DNA of 34,516 nt from Micromonospora phytophila. Its GTDB lineage: Bacteria; Actinomycetota; Actinomycetes; Mycobacteriales; Micromonosporaceae. The notes beneath the pieces were generated by a model. The model was not told the origin of the DNA, did not search any database, and worked only from the letters and a program-made list of their open reading frames with translations. Positions 1 through 7,724 of this stretch are shown here, in pieces. Where the stretch lies: NCBI RefSeq assembly GCF_023656545.1, contig NZ_JAMOKF010000024.1, positions 1 to 34,516 of the forward strand, read 5' to 3'. Numbering within the stretch: position 1 is the stretch's first letter; each line of letters begins with the position of its first letter. The translations under genes were made by a program, and so were the position numbers.

Positions 1-332
1 GCGGTAACCGGCAGTCCGGGCGTCCGATCCCCGGCCGCGGGACGGGCGGTCACGGGCGGGTCGGGGGTCCGGTCCCCGTCCTCAGGCCGGGCGGTCACGG
101 GCGGGTCGGGGGTCCGGTGCGGTCGGGCGGTCGCCGACGGGCCGGTGACCAGGTCGGCGACGTCTCCGACAGGCCCGTCGAGGGAGGCAGCAGGGCGTAC
201 GCCGTGCAGCCCCCGCTGCTCCGAGCCGGCCGGCCGGTCCGTGGTGTCGGCAGCGGCCGGACCGCCGGAGAGCGCACCGATCAGGAAGCCGACGCCCAGG
301 GCGCCTCCCAGCAGCACGGCGACCCGGGCCAT
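1..332 (-). CDS. Secreted repeat protein, C-terminus cut by window edge
   Basis: The reading frame opens at an ATG (332-330) and stays open to the left edge, so only about 110 N-terminal residues are visible. A GAGGGG ribosome site lies about 6 bases before the ATG. Residues 1-28 form a signal peptide: MARVAVLLGG start, a hydrophobic core, and small residues (GGPAAA) near a likely cleavage site. After that the protein is Pro/Thr/Arg/Asp rich. From about residue 71 it carries a 15-residue tandem repeat (RTPDPPVTARP plus a variable EDGD/AAGD), about 2.5 copies before the edge, encoded by a 45-bp DNA repeat. No catalytic domain is visible. It is probably a secreted or wall-spanning low-complexity protein. 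I do not recognise the family. The secretion call is good; the function is unknown. Confidence 0.6.
   Translation of the reverse strand, partial: MARVAVLLGGALGVGFLIGALSGGPAAADTTDRPAGSEQRGLHGVRPAASLDGPVGDVADLVTGPSATARPHRTPDPPVTARPEDGDRTPDPPVTARPAAGDRTPGLPVT
46..118. repeat. 45-bp tandem repeat inside the secreted protein gene
   Basis: A 28-base string beginning GCGGTCACGGGCGGGTCGGG occurs at 46-73 and again, identical, at 91-118, giving a 45-bp period. It encodes the repeated RTPDPPVTA block. A further partial, diverged copy lies between position 1 and 45. The repeat number is likely to vary between strains. Confidence 0.8.
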
Positions 333-766
333 GGTGGCCCCTCGCGGCGGGAACGGCGCACGGCCCTCCGGCACCACGGCGGGCGGGCGGCGGAACGTCG
401 GACGACGCACGGAGAAGCGACCTCTTTCGTCAAGGACGTCGACACATCGTAAGGACTCGCTCACCCGATCGCAGCTTGTGGGCGCGCGGTGACAGATTGC
501 CGACTGCTCCACTGACGTCGGACGCGCCGTACGCTAGGCGGCCGACGAGGCGGCGTCCCTCGGGCCCCGACGCCGGAGCGGCACTCGCATGGGCCCGGGA
601 CGGAACTCGCGCGAGGCTTCGGGCTTGCACGACGGCCGGACGGAACTGGCACGGGCCCGGGACGGAACTCGCACGGCGCCCGGGCGAAACTCGCACGGCG
701 GCCCAGGAGGAAGCGGCGCGACGAGGCGTTCCCGGGCCGCCGCCGTGCCGGCTGATCGACCGCACA
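333..766. other. Intergenic stretch without a supported gene
   Basis: Between the start of the secreted protein gene and the tatC terminator there is no frame with a credible protein. The open frames here are low-complexity translations of a repeat cluster (see 578-704). A TTGACG hexamer on the minus strand near 434-439 could be part of a promoter for the secreted protein, but no good -10 box follows at the right distance. Confidence 0.5.
578..704. repeat. Cluster of five degenerate 22-bp repeats
   Basis: Five imperfect copies of a motif close to GACGGAACTCGCACGGGCC start near 578, 599, 638, 660 and 683. Three neighbouring steps are 21-23 bp and one is 39 bp. The best copies share GGGACGGAACTCGC exactly (597-610 and 659-672). 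The cluster lies just beyond the tatC terminator, outside any gene. The copies have no uniform spacers, so this is not a CRISPR array. It looks like a dispersed intergenic repeat family. Confidence 0.65.
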
Positions 767-805
767 GACGAAACAAGCCCCCCGTATCGGGAGGCTTGTT
801 TCGTC
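767..805 (-). terminator. Hairpin terminator downstream of tatC
   Basis: Perfect 13-bp arms GACGAAACAAGCC (767-779) and GGCTTGTTTCGTC (793-805) enclose a 13-base loop. It lies 21 bases past the tatC stop codon. The arms carry short T runs rather than a long U tail. Confidence 0.75.
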
Positions 806-826
806 GTCCGGTGTTGCCGGCCTCGG

Positions 827-1780
827 TCAGGTCATGTCGTCGTAGCGGCGGTCGATCGGGGCGGGCGCGGCGACCGGGCCCGGCGCCGCGACGGGAGCGG
901 TCGCGTCGACCCGCTGCCCCGCCTCGACCGGCTCCTTGTCGAACTCCAGCGGCGACACCTCGTCGTCGTCGATGCCAGCGTAGATCTCCTTGCCACGTCC
1001 CTTGCGCTTGTCGTTGATGAACGCGACGCCGACGGCGGCGAAGTAGAGCGCGCAGAGGCAGATCGCGAGCGCGGTCATCCCGAACGGGTCCGGGGTCGGC
1101 GTGACCACCGCGGAGAACGCGAAGAACACGAAGACCGCGACCCGCCACCAGCTCAGCAACCGCTTCGCGCTGGCGATGCCGACGAAGTTGAGCATCAGCA
1201 CCAGCAGCGGGAACTCGAACGCCACCCCGAACAGCAGGATCAGGTTGGTGACGAACGAGATGTAGCGGGTGATGTCCAGCGTCGTGGTGATGTCGCCGCC
1301 GCCGGAGACGTCCAGCAGGAACTCCAGACCCTTGGCGGTCACGAAGTACGCCAGCACCGCGCCGGCGGCGAACAGCGGCGCCGCCAGCCCGGTGAAGACG
1401 TACGCGTAGCGCCGCTCGTGCCGGTGCAGACCCGGCGCGATGAACGCCCAAAGCTGGTAGAGCCAGACCGGCGCGGCGACGATCAACCCCACCCAGAGGC
1501 CGACCTTCAGCTGCAGCAGGAACAGGTCGGCCGGGCCGAGCTGGACGAAGTTGCAGTCGCCGTTGGCCAGCCGCGAATCGGGCAGGTCACAGTACGGCTG
1601 CTGCAGCAGGTGCAGCACGGGGTCGGCGAGCCAGATGCCGACGCCGAAGCCGAGCAGGATCGCCAGCGACGCCTTGAACAGCCGGTTGCGCAACTCGCGG
1701 ATGTGCTCGACCAGCGTCATCGAGCCGTCGGCGGCGCGTTCGAAGGTGCTCGAACCGCGCTTGCGGAGAGCGAAGGCCAC
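827..1780 (-). CDS. tatC: Sec-independent protein translocase TatC
   Basis: This is the multi-spanning core of the twin-arginine translocase, which binds Tat signal peptides and moves folded proteins across the membrane together with TatA. The 317 residues show the TatC signature near residues 21-37 (MTLVEHIRELRNRLFKA) followed by six predicted membrane segments. A conserved Phe-Glu-x-Pro motif (FEFPLLVLML) sits around residue 188, as in the family. The last ~60 residues form a charged, Ala/Pro-rich cytoplasmic tail that goes beyond the compact E. coli protein and is common in actinobacteria. The start is GTG (1780-1778), with GAGGGG about 10 bases before it. It lies 18 bases after tatA on the same strand, so the two are probably one transcript, ending at the 767-805 hairpin. 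Confidence 0.95.
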   Translation of the reverse strand: MAFALRKRGSSTFERAADGSMTLVEHIRELRNRLFKASLAILLGFGVGIWLADPVLHLLQQPYCDLPDSRLANGDCNFVQLGPADLFLLQLKVGLWVGLIVAAPVWLYQLWAFIAPGLHRHERRYAYVFTGLAAPLFAAGAVLAYFVTAKGLEFLLDVSGGGDITTTLDITRYISFVTNLILLFGVAFEFPLLVLMLNFVGIASAKRLLSWWRVAVFVFFAFSAVVTPTPDPFGMTALAICLCALYFAAVGVAFINDKRKGRGKEIYAGIDDDEVSPLEFDKEPVEAGQRVDATAPVAAPGPVAAPAPIDRRYDDMT

Positions 1781-1798
1781 GGTGCTCGGGCCCCTCGG

Positions 1799-2095
1799 TC
1801 AGTTGTCGCGGACGCGGTGCACCGGGTCGGCGACCGGCTGCTGCGGCGGGGCCTGGTACGGCGCCTGCTGCGGCGGCTGCTGCCCGGCGTGCGGCGGCAG
1901 CGGCTGGTAGCCGGTCTGCGCGTCGGCCTTCTCGGCGAGGTCGCGGTCGTCGTCGTGCAGGCTCTTGGTCTCGGCCTTGATGATCCGCAGCGAGCGGCCC
2001 AGCGAACGGGCCGCGTCGGGGAGCCGCTTCGCGCCGAAGAGCAGGATCAGCACGACCACGAGTACGGCGATGTGCCACGGCTTGAGGGCACCCAT
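1799..2095 (-). CDS. tatA: Sec-independent protein translocase TatA
   Basis: TatA forms the pore-like part of the twin-arginine translocase. The protein is 98 residues when begun at the ATG at 2095-2093. This start gives the classic TatA N-terminus (MGALKPWHIAVLVVVLILLF), then the FGAKRLPD hinge and an amphipathic helix. The frame is open further upstream, but those extra ~47 residues have no family resemblance. A GGAG ribosome site stands about 7 bases before this ATG. The C-terminal third is Pro/Gln rich, as is usual. A possible -10 box TACGAT lies at 2149-2144. The gene precedes tatC by 18 bases, the same order as in Mycobacterium. Confidence 0.93.
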   Translation of the reverse strand: MGALKPWHIAVLVVVLILLFGAKRLPDAARSLGRSLRIIKAETKSLHDDDRDLAEKADAQTGYQPLPPHAGQQPPQQAPYQAPPQQPVADPVHRVRDN

Positions 2096-2302
2096 GGGAA
2101 GCTCCAGTCGCTCTGTGTCGTCGTGAGGGGTGTACCGCAGCCCATCGTACGTGCGTCGACGGCCGTTGCCACCCGCCGGGCGGTGGTGGTTCGCCCCGGC
2201 CGGTGAAGTCTTGACCAACCCGGGATGTCCCGTCAACCGCCTGCGTCGGTGCGTTCCGGCGGGAAACCGGTCAGCTTCGCGCAGGGACGCGACACCGGTC
2301 GA

Positions 2303-2551
2303 TCAACCGTCGCGGCGGGCCTTGATCAGGGCGAGCCGCTGCTGGGTGGTGTCGAGCTGCCCCTGGAGCACCTCGGCCCGCTGCTGGAGGGTTTCCGCGG
2401 TCTCCCGCAACGCCTCCGCCTCGGCCGCGCGGCCCTGCAGGGCCACCGCCGCGCGCCGCAGCCGGGGCAACCTCGCCAGCACCGGCCGCACGGCCAGGGC
2501 CAACACGACGAGCGCGAACAGCACCCCCGCGACCACGATCCACGTCACCAC
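2303..2551 (-). CDS. Small membrane protein with C-terminal coiled coil
   Basis: The 82 residues comprise one membrane segment (about residues 3-24, TWIVVAGVLFALVVLALAV), a basic stretch (RPVLARLPRLRR) and a long Ala/Glu/Gln/Leu-rich helix likely to be a coiled coil (residues 33-72). The start is the GTG at 2551, or the adjacent GTG at 2548, only 10 bases after the pafC stop, so it is probably cotranscribed with pafBC. A longer frame upstream overlaps pafC antisense to nothing useful and was not chosen. I do not recognise a named family. Position and topology (N-terminal anchor, cytoplasmic coiled coil) are all that can be said. Confidence 0.72.
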   Translation of the reverse strand: MVTWIVVAGVLFALVVLALAVRPVLARLPRLRRAAVALQGRAAEAEALRETAETLQQRAEVLQGQLDTTQQRLALIKARRDG

Positions 2552-2561
2552 GGCGGCCAGC

Positions 2562-3620
2562 CTACTGCGTGGCCGCCGTCCCCGCCGGGCCGGCAGGCGG
2601 GACCGCCGCCGGTGTGTCGGACCCGTCGGCCGGGCACCGGGGCGCGCCGACGGGAGTGGCGTACGCGTCCAGCGCGGCGACCGCCGCGGCCCGGACCTGC
2701 TCCGCCAGCTCGACCGGGGCGACCACGGCCACCTCCGGCCCCAACCCGAGCACGAACCGGCGGGCCCACCCCAGGTCGGTGACCCGCAGCGAGACCAGCC
2801 ACTGGTCACTGGCGGCCTCGACCCGCTCGCACGGGTAGTACTCGGTGATCCACCGCTCGCTCCGACCGATCCGCAGCGTGATCAGCGGCAGGTCCGGCGA
2901 CGGGCGGAACACCCCCTCGGAAAGGTCGTACGGCCGGGCCTGCGGCGGCACCACGGCCGGCTCGTCCAGCTCGGCCACCGCGTCGATCCGGTCGGCGCGG
3001 AACAGCCGCACCGCCTCCGCCCGGCGGCACCACGCCTCCACGTACGCCCGGCCGCCGACCATCAGCATCCGCAGCGGGTCCACCACACGGTCGGTGGTCT
3101 CGTCCCGCGCGGCGGTGTAGTAGGTGATGCGCAGCGCGTGACCGCTCTCCACGGCCGTTCGCAACTGCTCCACCCGCTGGGTGTCCGCCGGCAGGCGGAC
3201 CTCGACGGGCGCGGCCACCAGGTCACCGCCCGCGTTCTCAATCTTCGCCAGGGCCCGCTCGACGGCCTCCCGGTTGGCCACCCCCGGCGTCTCGGCGAGC
3301 ATCCGCAACGCCACCACCAGCGCCAGGGCCTCGTCGGGGGTGAGCCGCAGCGGCCGATCGATGCCGGCGTCGTAGGTGATGGTCACCCGGTCACCGTCGA
3401 AGGCCATGTCGATCAGGTCACCCGGGCCGTAACCGGGCAGCCCGCAGACCCAGAGCAGCTCCAGGTCCTCGCGCAACTGCCGCTCGGTGACGCCCAGGTC
3501 GCCGGCCGCCTCGGCGATCTCGATGCCCGGCCGGGCCAGCAGGTAGGGCACCAGGTTGAGCAGCCGGGCGAGCCGGTCGGCGGAGGCGCGCGAGCCGCCC
3601 CGGGCGGCCGGCCGGGTCAC
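2562..3620 (-). CDS. pafC: WYL-domain transcriptional regulator PafC
   Basis: PafC pairs with PafB to form the PafBC activator, known in mycobacteria as the main LexA/RecA-independent regulator of the DNA-damage response. The 352-residue protein has an N-terminal winged-helix region (about residues 15-70). The WYL domain covers about 155-225, with the family signature seen as RAYVEAWC and RLFRADRI. A WCX-type C-terminal domain follows to about residue 325, then an Ala/Pro-rich tail. The GTG start (3620-3618) overlaps the TGA of pafB in a GTGA junction, so translation is coupled. This gene order is as in M. tuberculosis (tatC-tatA-pafC-pafB). The WYL domain probably senses a ligand, proposed to be single-stranded DNA, but nothing in this sequence identifies it. 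Confidence 0.93.
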   Translation of the reverse strand: MTRPAARGGSRASADRLARLLNLVPYLLARPGIEIAEAAGDLGVTERQLREDLELLWVCGLPGYGPGDLIDMAFDGDRVTITYDAGIDRPLRLTPDEALALVVALRMLAETPGVANREAVERALAKIENAGGDLVAAPVEVRLPADTQRVEQLRTAVESGHALRITYYTAARDETTDRVVDPLRMLMVGGRAYVEAWCRRAEAVRLFRADRIDAVAELDEPAVVPPQARPYDLSEGVFRPSPDLPLITLRIGRSERWITEYYPCERVEAASDQWLVSLRVTDLGWARRFVLGLGPEVAVVAPVELAEQVRAAAVAALDAYATPVGAPRCPADGSDTPAAVPPAGPAGTAATQ

Positions 3621-4615
3621 CGGGCACCCCCGGCGACCGCGAGGTCCTCGTGCCGCACCGCGATCTCCTTCAGCCGTTGGATGACCGCCTCCCGCACCTC
3701 AGGCGGGTCGAGCACCCGCACGTCCGGGCCGTAGCCGACGAGCTGACCGGCGAGGGACTCCGGGTCGGCGTAGGGCAGGACGAGCCGGTCGCCGTCGGGC
3801 CCGGCGGTGACGTCGACCGCCCAACGGCGCAGGCCGGCGGCCCGCCCCGGGGCGACCAGCACGGTGGCCCGCCCGGTCCGCTCGACCGGCCCGGACCAGC
3901 GGGCCACGTGGCTGATGAGGTCGACCCCGGCCGGCGGTTCGTACGCCCCCGGCGTGCCCGTCACCCGGACCGCGCCGACCACCCGGGACAGCCGGAAGCA
4001 GCGGGTCGCGTCGCGGTCCAGGTCGTGCCCGACCACGTACCAGCGGCCCCGCCAACAGACCACGCCCCACGGCTGCAGCCGGCGGCGGGTCGGCGCGTCG
4101 CGGTCGGGCACCCGGTAGTCGAAGGTCACCTCACGGCGGTCCCGCGCGGCGGCGGTGGGCGGCGCGAACGCCGGGTCGACGGTGACCATCGGCTCCAGCC
4201 CGAGGGTGGCCTGCGGGTCCACGTCGACGCCCGCGGCCCGCAGCTTCGCCAACCCGGAGGAGGCGGCGGCGGCCAGGCCGGCGTGCTGCCACAGCCGGGC
4301 GGCGATGCCCACCGCGGCGGCCTCGTCCGGCTCCAGCGGGATGTCGGGCAGCGCGTACTCCCGGTGGGCGATCCGGTAGCCGGGCTCGGCGTCGAACACG
4401 CTCGCCGTGCCCGTCTCCAGCGGCACGCCCAGCTCACGCAGCTCGGCCTTGTCCCGCTCGAACTTGCGCTGGAACGCCTCGTGGTCACGCGCGTCTTCCG
4501 GATCGTGCTCGTAACCGGGCACGGTCGCGGCGATCTGCGCGGCGGTCAGGAACCGTCGCGTCGACAGCAGGCAGATCACCAGGTTGACCAGGCGTTCGGT
4601 GCGGGTCCGCGACAC
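3617..4615 (-). CDS. pafB: WYL-domain transcriptional regulator PafB
   Basis: This is the partner of PafC in the PafBC DNA-damage activator. The 332 residues begin with a winged-helix DNA-binding region (TERLVNLVICLLSTRRFLTAAQIA, about 6-29, then the wing to about residue 80). A WYL domain follows at about 165-220, with RWYVVGHD and TRCFRLSRV as the signature, and then a C-terminal WCX domain. The start is GTG (4615-4613). There is no Shine-Dalgarno sequence, but a TAGCGT -10 box lies 6 bases before it, so the transcript is predicted to be leaderless. pafB is divergent from the broken cation efflux gene across 149 bp. Confidence 0.93.
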   Translation of the reverse strand: MSRTRTERLVNLVICLLSTRRFLTAAQIAATVPGYEHDPEDARDHEAFQRKFERDKAELRELGVPLETGTASVFDAEPGYRIAHREYALPDIPLEPDEAAAVGIAARLWQHAGLAAAASSGLAKLRAAGVDVDPQATLGLEPMVTVDPAFAPPTAAARDRREVTFDYRVPDRDAPTRRRLQPWGVVCWRGRWYVVGHDLDRDATRCFRLSRVVGAVRVTGTPGAYEPPAGVDLISHVARWSGPVERTGRATVLVAPGRAAGLRRWAVDVTAGPDGDRLVLPYADPESLAGQLVGYGPDVRVLDPPEVREAVIQRLKEIAVRHEDLAVAGGAR

Positions 4616-4621
4616 GGTACG

Positions 4622-4627
4622 ACGCTA
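4622..4627 (-). promoter_or_regulatory. -10 box of a leaderless pafB promoter
   Basis: TAGCGT on the minus strand lies 6 bases before the GTG of pafB, with no ribosome site between. The -35 region is weak. This spacing matches known leaderless actinobacterial promoters. Confidence 0.55.
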
Positions 4628-4752
4628 GCAGCCCGCACCCGTCGACCGTGCACCCGCGCGGGCGCGGCGTGCGCCACGTCCGCCGCGCTCCCCGGCCCAC
4701 GTCGGACGCGCTCCCCGGTCCGATCACCGGGGCGGGCCGGAGCAGGCGGCCA

Positions 4753-4758
4753 TAGGGT
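4753..4758 (+). promoter_or_regulatory. -10 box before the cation efflux gene
   Basis: TAGGGT lies 6 bases before the ATG at 4765. No Shine-Dalgarno sequence is present, so a leaderless start is likely. Confidence 0.45.
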
Positions 4759-4764
4759 TACGTG

Positions 4765-5716
4765 ATGCCGGAGCCCGAGGGGAAGAACGAGAGCGTCGGC
4801 ACGTCGTCGTCGCCGGGGCGGCGAACCTCGCCATCGCGGTGGCCAAGCTGGTCGCCGGGCTGATCTCCGGCTCCGCGGCGATGCTCTCCGAGGCCGTCCA
4901 CTCGGTCGCCGACACCACCACCGAGGTGCTGCTCTACCTGGCGCTGCGGCGGGGCGCGCGGCCCGCCGACGCCCGCCACCCGTTCGGCTACGGCAAGGAG
5001 AGCTACGTCTGGCCTTCCTGGCGGCGCTGTTCACCTTCGTCGCCGGCGCCGGCTTCGCGACCACCCACGGGGTGACCACCATTCTGGTGCACGAGCACAG
5101 CGGCGACTATCTCGTCTCGTACGTCGTGCTGGCCGTCTCGTTCGCCATCGAGGCCGTCTCGCTGACCCGCGCCGTCCGCCAGGTCCGTAACCAGTCACGG
5201 CGCTGGCGGACCACCCCGCGCCGCTTCCTGCGGCTGACCGCGGACACCACCGTCAAGGCCGTCTTCCTCGAGGACAGCGCGGCCCTGATCGGGCTGCTGC
5301 TGGCCACCGCCGGGGTGGTCCTGTCCGAGATCACCGGCGACGAGCTGTGGGACGGGGTCGCCTCCATCCTGATCGGTGTGCTGCTGCTGGTCGTGGCGAC
5401 GATCCTGGCGCTGAGCAACATCTCGCTGCTGGTCGGCCGGGCGGTGCCCGAGCGACTGCGCCGCGAGATCACCGACGAGCTGACCGGGCTGCCCGCCGTG
5501 CGGCGTCTCGACACGCTGCTCACCATGCAGCTCGGCCCGACGGACATCCTGGTCGCCGCGAAGGTCGACTTCGACGACACGGCGACCGGCGCGACCATCG
5601 AGGCCACCGCCGACGAAGCCGAGCGGCGGCTCACCGCCCGCTACCCGCACATCCGGTACGTCTTCCTCGACCCCACCCGCTCCGCACCCGACCCGAACCC
5701 GCCACCCCACCCCTGA
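4765..5716 (+). pseudogene. Cation diffusion facilitator transporter, two frameshifts
   Basis: Read across frames, the region encodes a typical cation efflux (CDF) protein of about 317 residues. It is split over three frames: 4765-4802, 4803-5012 and 5012-5716. Family features are clear: [13 protein letters not shown] (the HxxxD metal site of the second membrane helix), [12 protein letters not shown], then [15 protein letters not shown] in the next frame, and DTTVKAVFLEDSAALIG. The cytoplasmic C-terminal domain ends in RYPHIRYVFLDPTRS. Each break is explained by one missing base. One is just before 4803 (GGCAC then GTCGTCGTC). The other is at 5011-5012, where TGG GCC TTC appears as TGGCCTTC. 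Both fit the loss of one G from a G run, so sequencing or assembly error is as likely as a real pseudogene. The product would export divalent metal ions. Confidence 0.82.
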
Positions 5717-5860
5717 CCACCCCGTGCCCGACGCCGCCCGCCCCGCGCCCCCGCGTGAGCGCCAGCCACGGCAAGGAGGACCGTCCAGGGCGATCGCCAT
5801 CGCCGCCCAACGTCCAGGCCAGCCCGGGATCCCGGGGGCGGTGCCGGCCGGCGGGGACGC

Positions 5861-5866
5861 TAGCGT
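5861..5866 (+). promoter_or_regulatory. -10 box of a leaderless promoter (DUF3866 gene)
   Basis: TAGCGT lies 7 bases before the ATG at 5874, with no Shine-Dalgarno sequence between. It decides the start choice for the downstream gene. Confidence 0.55.
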
Positions 5867-5873
5867 GCCGGAC

Positions 5874-6959
5874 ATGGTGCGATGGCGGGCGGGAACGGTG
5901 ACGGCGCTGCGGCGGCAGTGGACCGGTGCGGTCGAACTGGACGTCGAACTGGCCGACGGCACCGCCCTGCGCGCCCTGGCCTACCCCGACCTGGTCGGCC
6001 GACCGGAACCCGGCGACCGGGTGCTGCTCAACGCCGGCGCGCTGCTGATGGGCCTCGGCACCGGCGGGTACGCCCTCGTCGTGGCGATGCCGGACCGGCT
6101 GCCACCGGATCCGCCGCAGGCGCTCGACAACCGCGACGCCGGTCACCTGGTCAAGGCCCGCTACACGCCGCTGCAGCCGATCCTGCTCGGCGTCGACGAG
6201 GAGGCCTCCCCGCACCGGGACGTCCTAGCGGCGGCCGAGGACCTGGCCGGTCTGCCGGTGGTCACCGCCGACCTGCACTCCGCGCTGCCGGCGATCCTGG
6301 CCGGCGTACGCGCCGACGCCCCCGACGCCCGGGTGGCGTACCTGCTGACCGACGGCGGGGCGCTGCCCGCCTGGTTCTCCCGCACCCTCGCCGGGCTCCG
6401 CGAGCACCTCGTCGGCACGATCAGCGTCGGCCAGGCGTTCGGCGGCGACCTGGAGGCGAGCACCCTGCACACCGGTCTGCTCGCCGCCCGGCACGTGCTC
6501 CGCGCCGACGTGGCGATCGTCGCCCAGGGCCCGGGCAACCTCGGCACCGGCACCCGGTGGGGCTTCTCCGGCGTCGCCGTCGGCGAGGCGGTCAACGCCG
6601 TCGCCGCGCTCGGCGGGCGGCCGGTCGGCTCACTGCGAATCTCCGACGCCGACCCCCGGCCGCGGCACCGGGGCGTGTCGCACCACAGCCTCACCGCGTA
6701 CGGCCGGGTGGCGCTCTCCCCCGCCGAGCTGGCGGTGCCCGACGGCCTGGACCCGGCGCTGGCCCGGGAGGTGCAGGCGGCGTTGGCGCCGCTCGCCGCG
6801 CGGCACAAGCTGGTCCGGGTGCCCACCGACGGGCTGGACACCGCGCTGCGCGCCTCTGCCGTGCCGCTGTCCACGATGGGCCGCGGCCTGGACGCCGACC
6901 ACGCCTATTTCCTGGCCGCCGCCGCGGCCGGCCGGCACGCCGCGGGCCTGATGGCCTGA
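5874..6959 (+). CDS. DUF3866 family protein
   Basis: The 361-residue protein matches the actinobacterial DUF3866 family as I recall it, whose biochemical role is unknown. The N-terminus (MVRWRAGTVTALRRQWTGAVELDVEL) forms a small beta-rich domain. Distinctive blocks are ARYTPLQPILLGVDEE, the Gly-rich VAIVAQGPGNLGTGTRWGFSG and RHRGVSHHSLTAYGR. The last carries a His cluster that could bind a metal or substrate. The frame is open 50 codons further upstream, but that part is low-complexity. The ATG at 5874 has a TAGCGT box 7 bases before it. It follows the broken cation efflux gene on the same strand by 157 bp and has its own promoter. It converges on the AhpD-like gene. Confidence 0.85.
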   Translation: MVRWRAGTVTALRRQWTGAVELDVELADGTALRALAYPDLVGRPEPGDRVLLNAGALLMGLGTGGYALVVAMPDRLPPDPPQALDNRDAGHLVKARYTPLQPILLGVDEEASPHRDVLAAAEDLAGLPVVTADLHSALPAILAGVRADAPDARVAYLLTDGGALPAWFSRTLAGLREHLVGTISVGQAFGGDLEASTLHTGLLAARHVLRADVAIVAQGPGNLGTGTRWGFSGVAVGEAVNAVAALGGRPVGSLRISDADPRPRHRGVSHHSLTAYGRVALSPAELAVPDGLDPALAREVQAALAPLAARHKLVRVPTDGLDTALRASAVPLSTMGRGLDADHAYFLAAAAAGRHAAGLMA

Positions 6960-7002
6960 CCTCACCCGGTCAGGTCCACCGCCGCTCCGCACGTCGGTCG
7001 GG

Positions 7003-7542
7003 TCAGCTCGCCCTGGCAGCGGCTTCGCTGGCGCTCGGCACGGCGGTGGGGTCAGCTCGCCGGTAGCCGTGCCGGACGATGTGCTGGGCTGACCTCTCGT
7101 ACACCGCCGGGTCGTCCGGGGCCAGGGTGCCCAACCCGTCGACGTAGCGGTTGAACATGCAGAACGCCGCCGCTATCAGGACCGTGTCGTGGATCTCCAG
7201 ATCCGTCGCGCCGGCACCCCGGGCGGCGTCGACCAGCTCCACGGTCACGTCGCGGCCGCTGCGTTGCACGGCGGCGGCGACCCCCAGCAGGGCCCGGAGC
7301 TTGTCGCTGACCTCCGCCGACGCCGGGTCGGCGTGGACCTGCTCGACCAGCCGCACGCCCGACGGGAGCTGCGCGGCGGCGAAGGCCGAGTGCGAGGCGC
7401 AGCAGAACCCGCACTCGTTCAACCCGGAGACGTACGCCGCGATGAGTTCCCGCTCGCCGGGCGTCAGGGTGGGGTGCGGAGCACGCAGCAGCGTCTCGGC
7501 CAACTCGTTGAGCGGCCTGGCCGTCTCGGGGCGGAACAGCAT
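7003..7542 (-). CDS. AhpD-like peroxidase-related enzyme (start uncertain)
   Basis: This carboxymuconolactone decarboxylase/AhpD-fold protein is a likely thiol-dependent peroxidase. The redox motif is CGFCCASH, a CxxCxxxH pattern near residues 43-50. The conserved blocks PTLTPGERELIAAYVSGLNEC and DTVLIAAAFCMFNRYVDGLG fit the uncharacterised peroxidase-related enzymes. From the ATG at 7542 the product is 179 residues. The same frame continues upstream with VIAHIDLGLDERAHPGINGP, which resembles the true N-terminus of the family (usually M-x-HIDLGLD). No ATG, GTG or TTG exists in that frame before a stop. Translation may begin at an ATC (7599-7597), or a base may be missing after the GTG near 7606, or the shorter form may be real. 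The gene lies alone between convergent DUF3866 and the small gene at 7725. Confidence 0.8.
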   Translation of the reverse strand: MLFRPETARPLNELAETLLRAPHPTLTPGERELIAAYVSGLNECGFCCASHSAFAAAQLPSGVRLVEQVHADPASAEVSDKLRALLGVAAAVQRSGRDVTVELVDAARGAGATDLEIHDTVLIAAAFCMFNRYVDGLGTLAPDDPAVYERSAQHIVRHGYRRADPTAVPSASEAAARAS

Positions 7543-7651
7543 CGGCCCGTTGATGCCCGGGTGGGCCCGTTCGTCGAGACCGAGGTCGATGTGTGCGATG
7601 ACGTCACCGTCCCTGCAGTAGGAGCGCGGCGGGTGTGACGACCGACGGATG

Positions 7652-7683
7652 CCGGACGGGTTTCACGTTCCCAGCCCGTCCGG
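7652..7683 (-). terminator. Hairpin downstream of the 61-aa membrane protein gene
   Basis: Perfect 9-bp arms CCGGACGGG (7652-7660) and CCCGTCCGG (7675-7683) enclose a 14-base loop. It lies about 40 bases past the stop of the small gene at 7725. There is no U tail, so termination efficiency is uncertain. Confidence 0.5.
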
Positions 7684-7724
7684 TGCGGCGCAACTCCCCA
7701 ACGGCGGTGTCGCCGGGGACCCGG

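Noticed and set aside
578..704. Possible CRISPR array
   Set aside because: Copies are imperfect, spacing is irregular (21-39 bp start to start), there are no spacers of uniform length and no cas genes are near.
476..2206. A 576-codon plus-strand frame opposite tatC and tatA
   Set aside because: Antisense shadow that also runs through the repeat cluster; no family resemblance.
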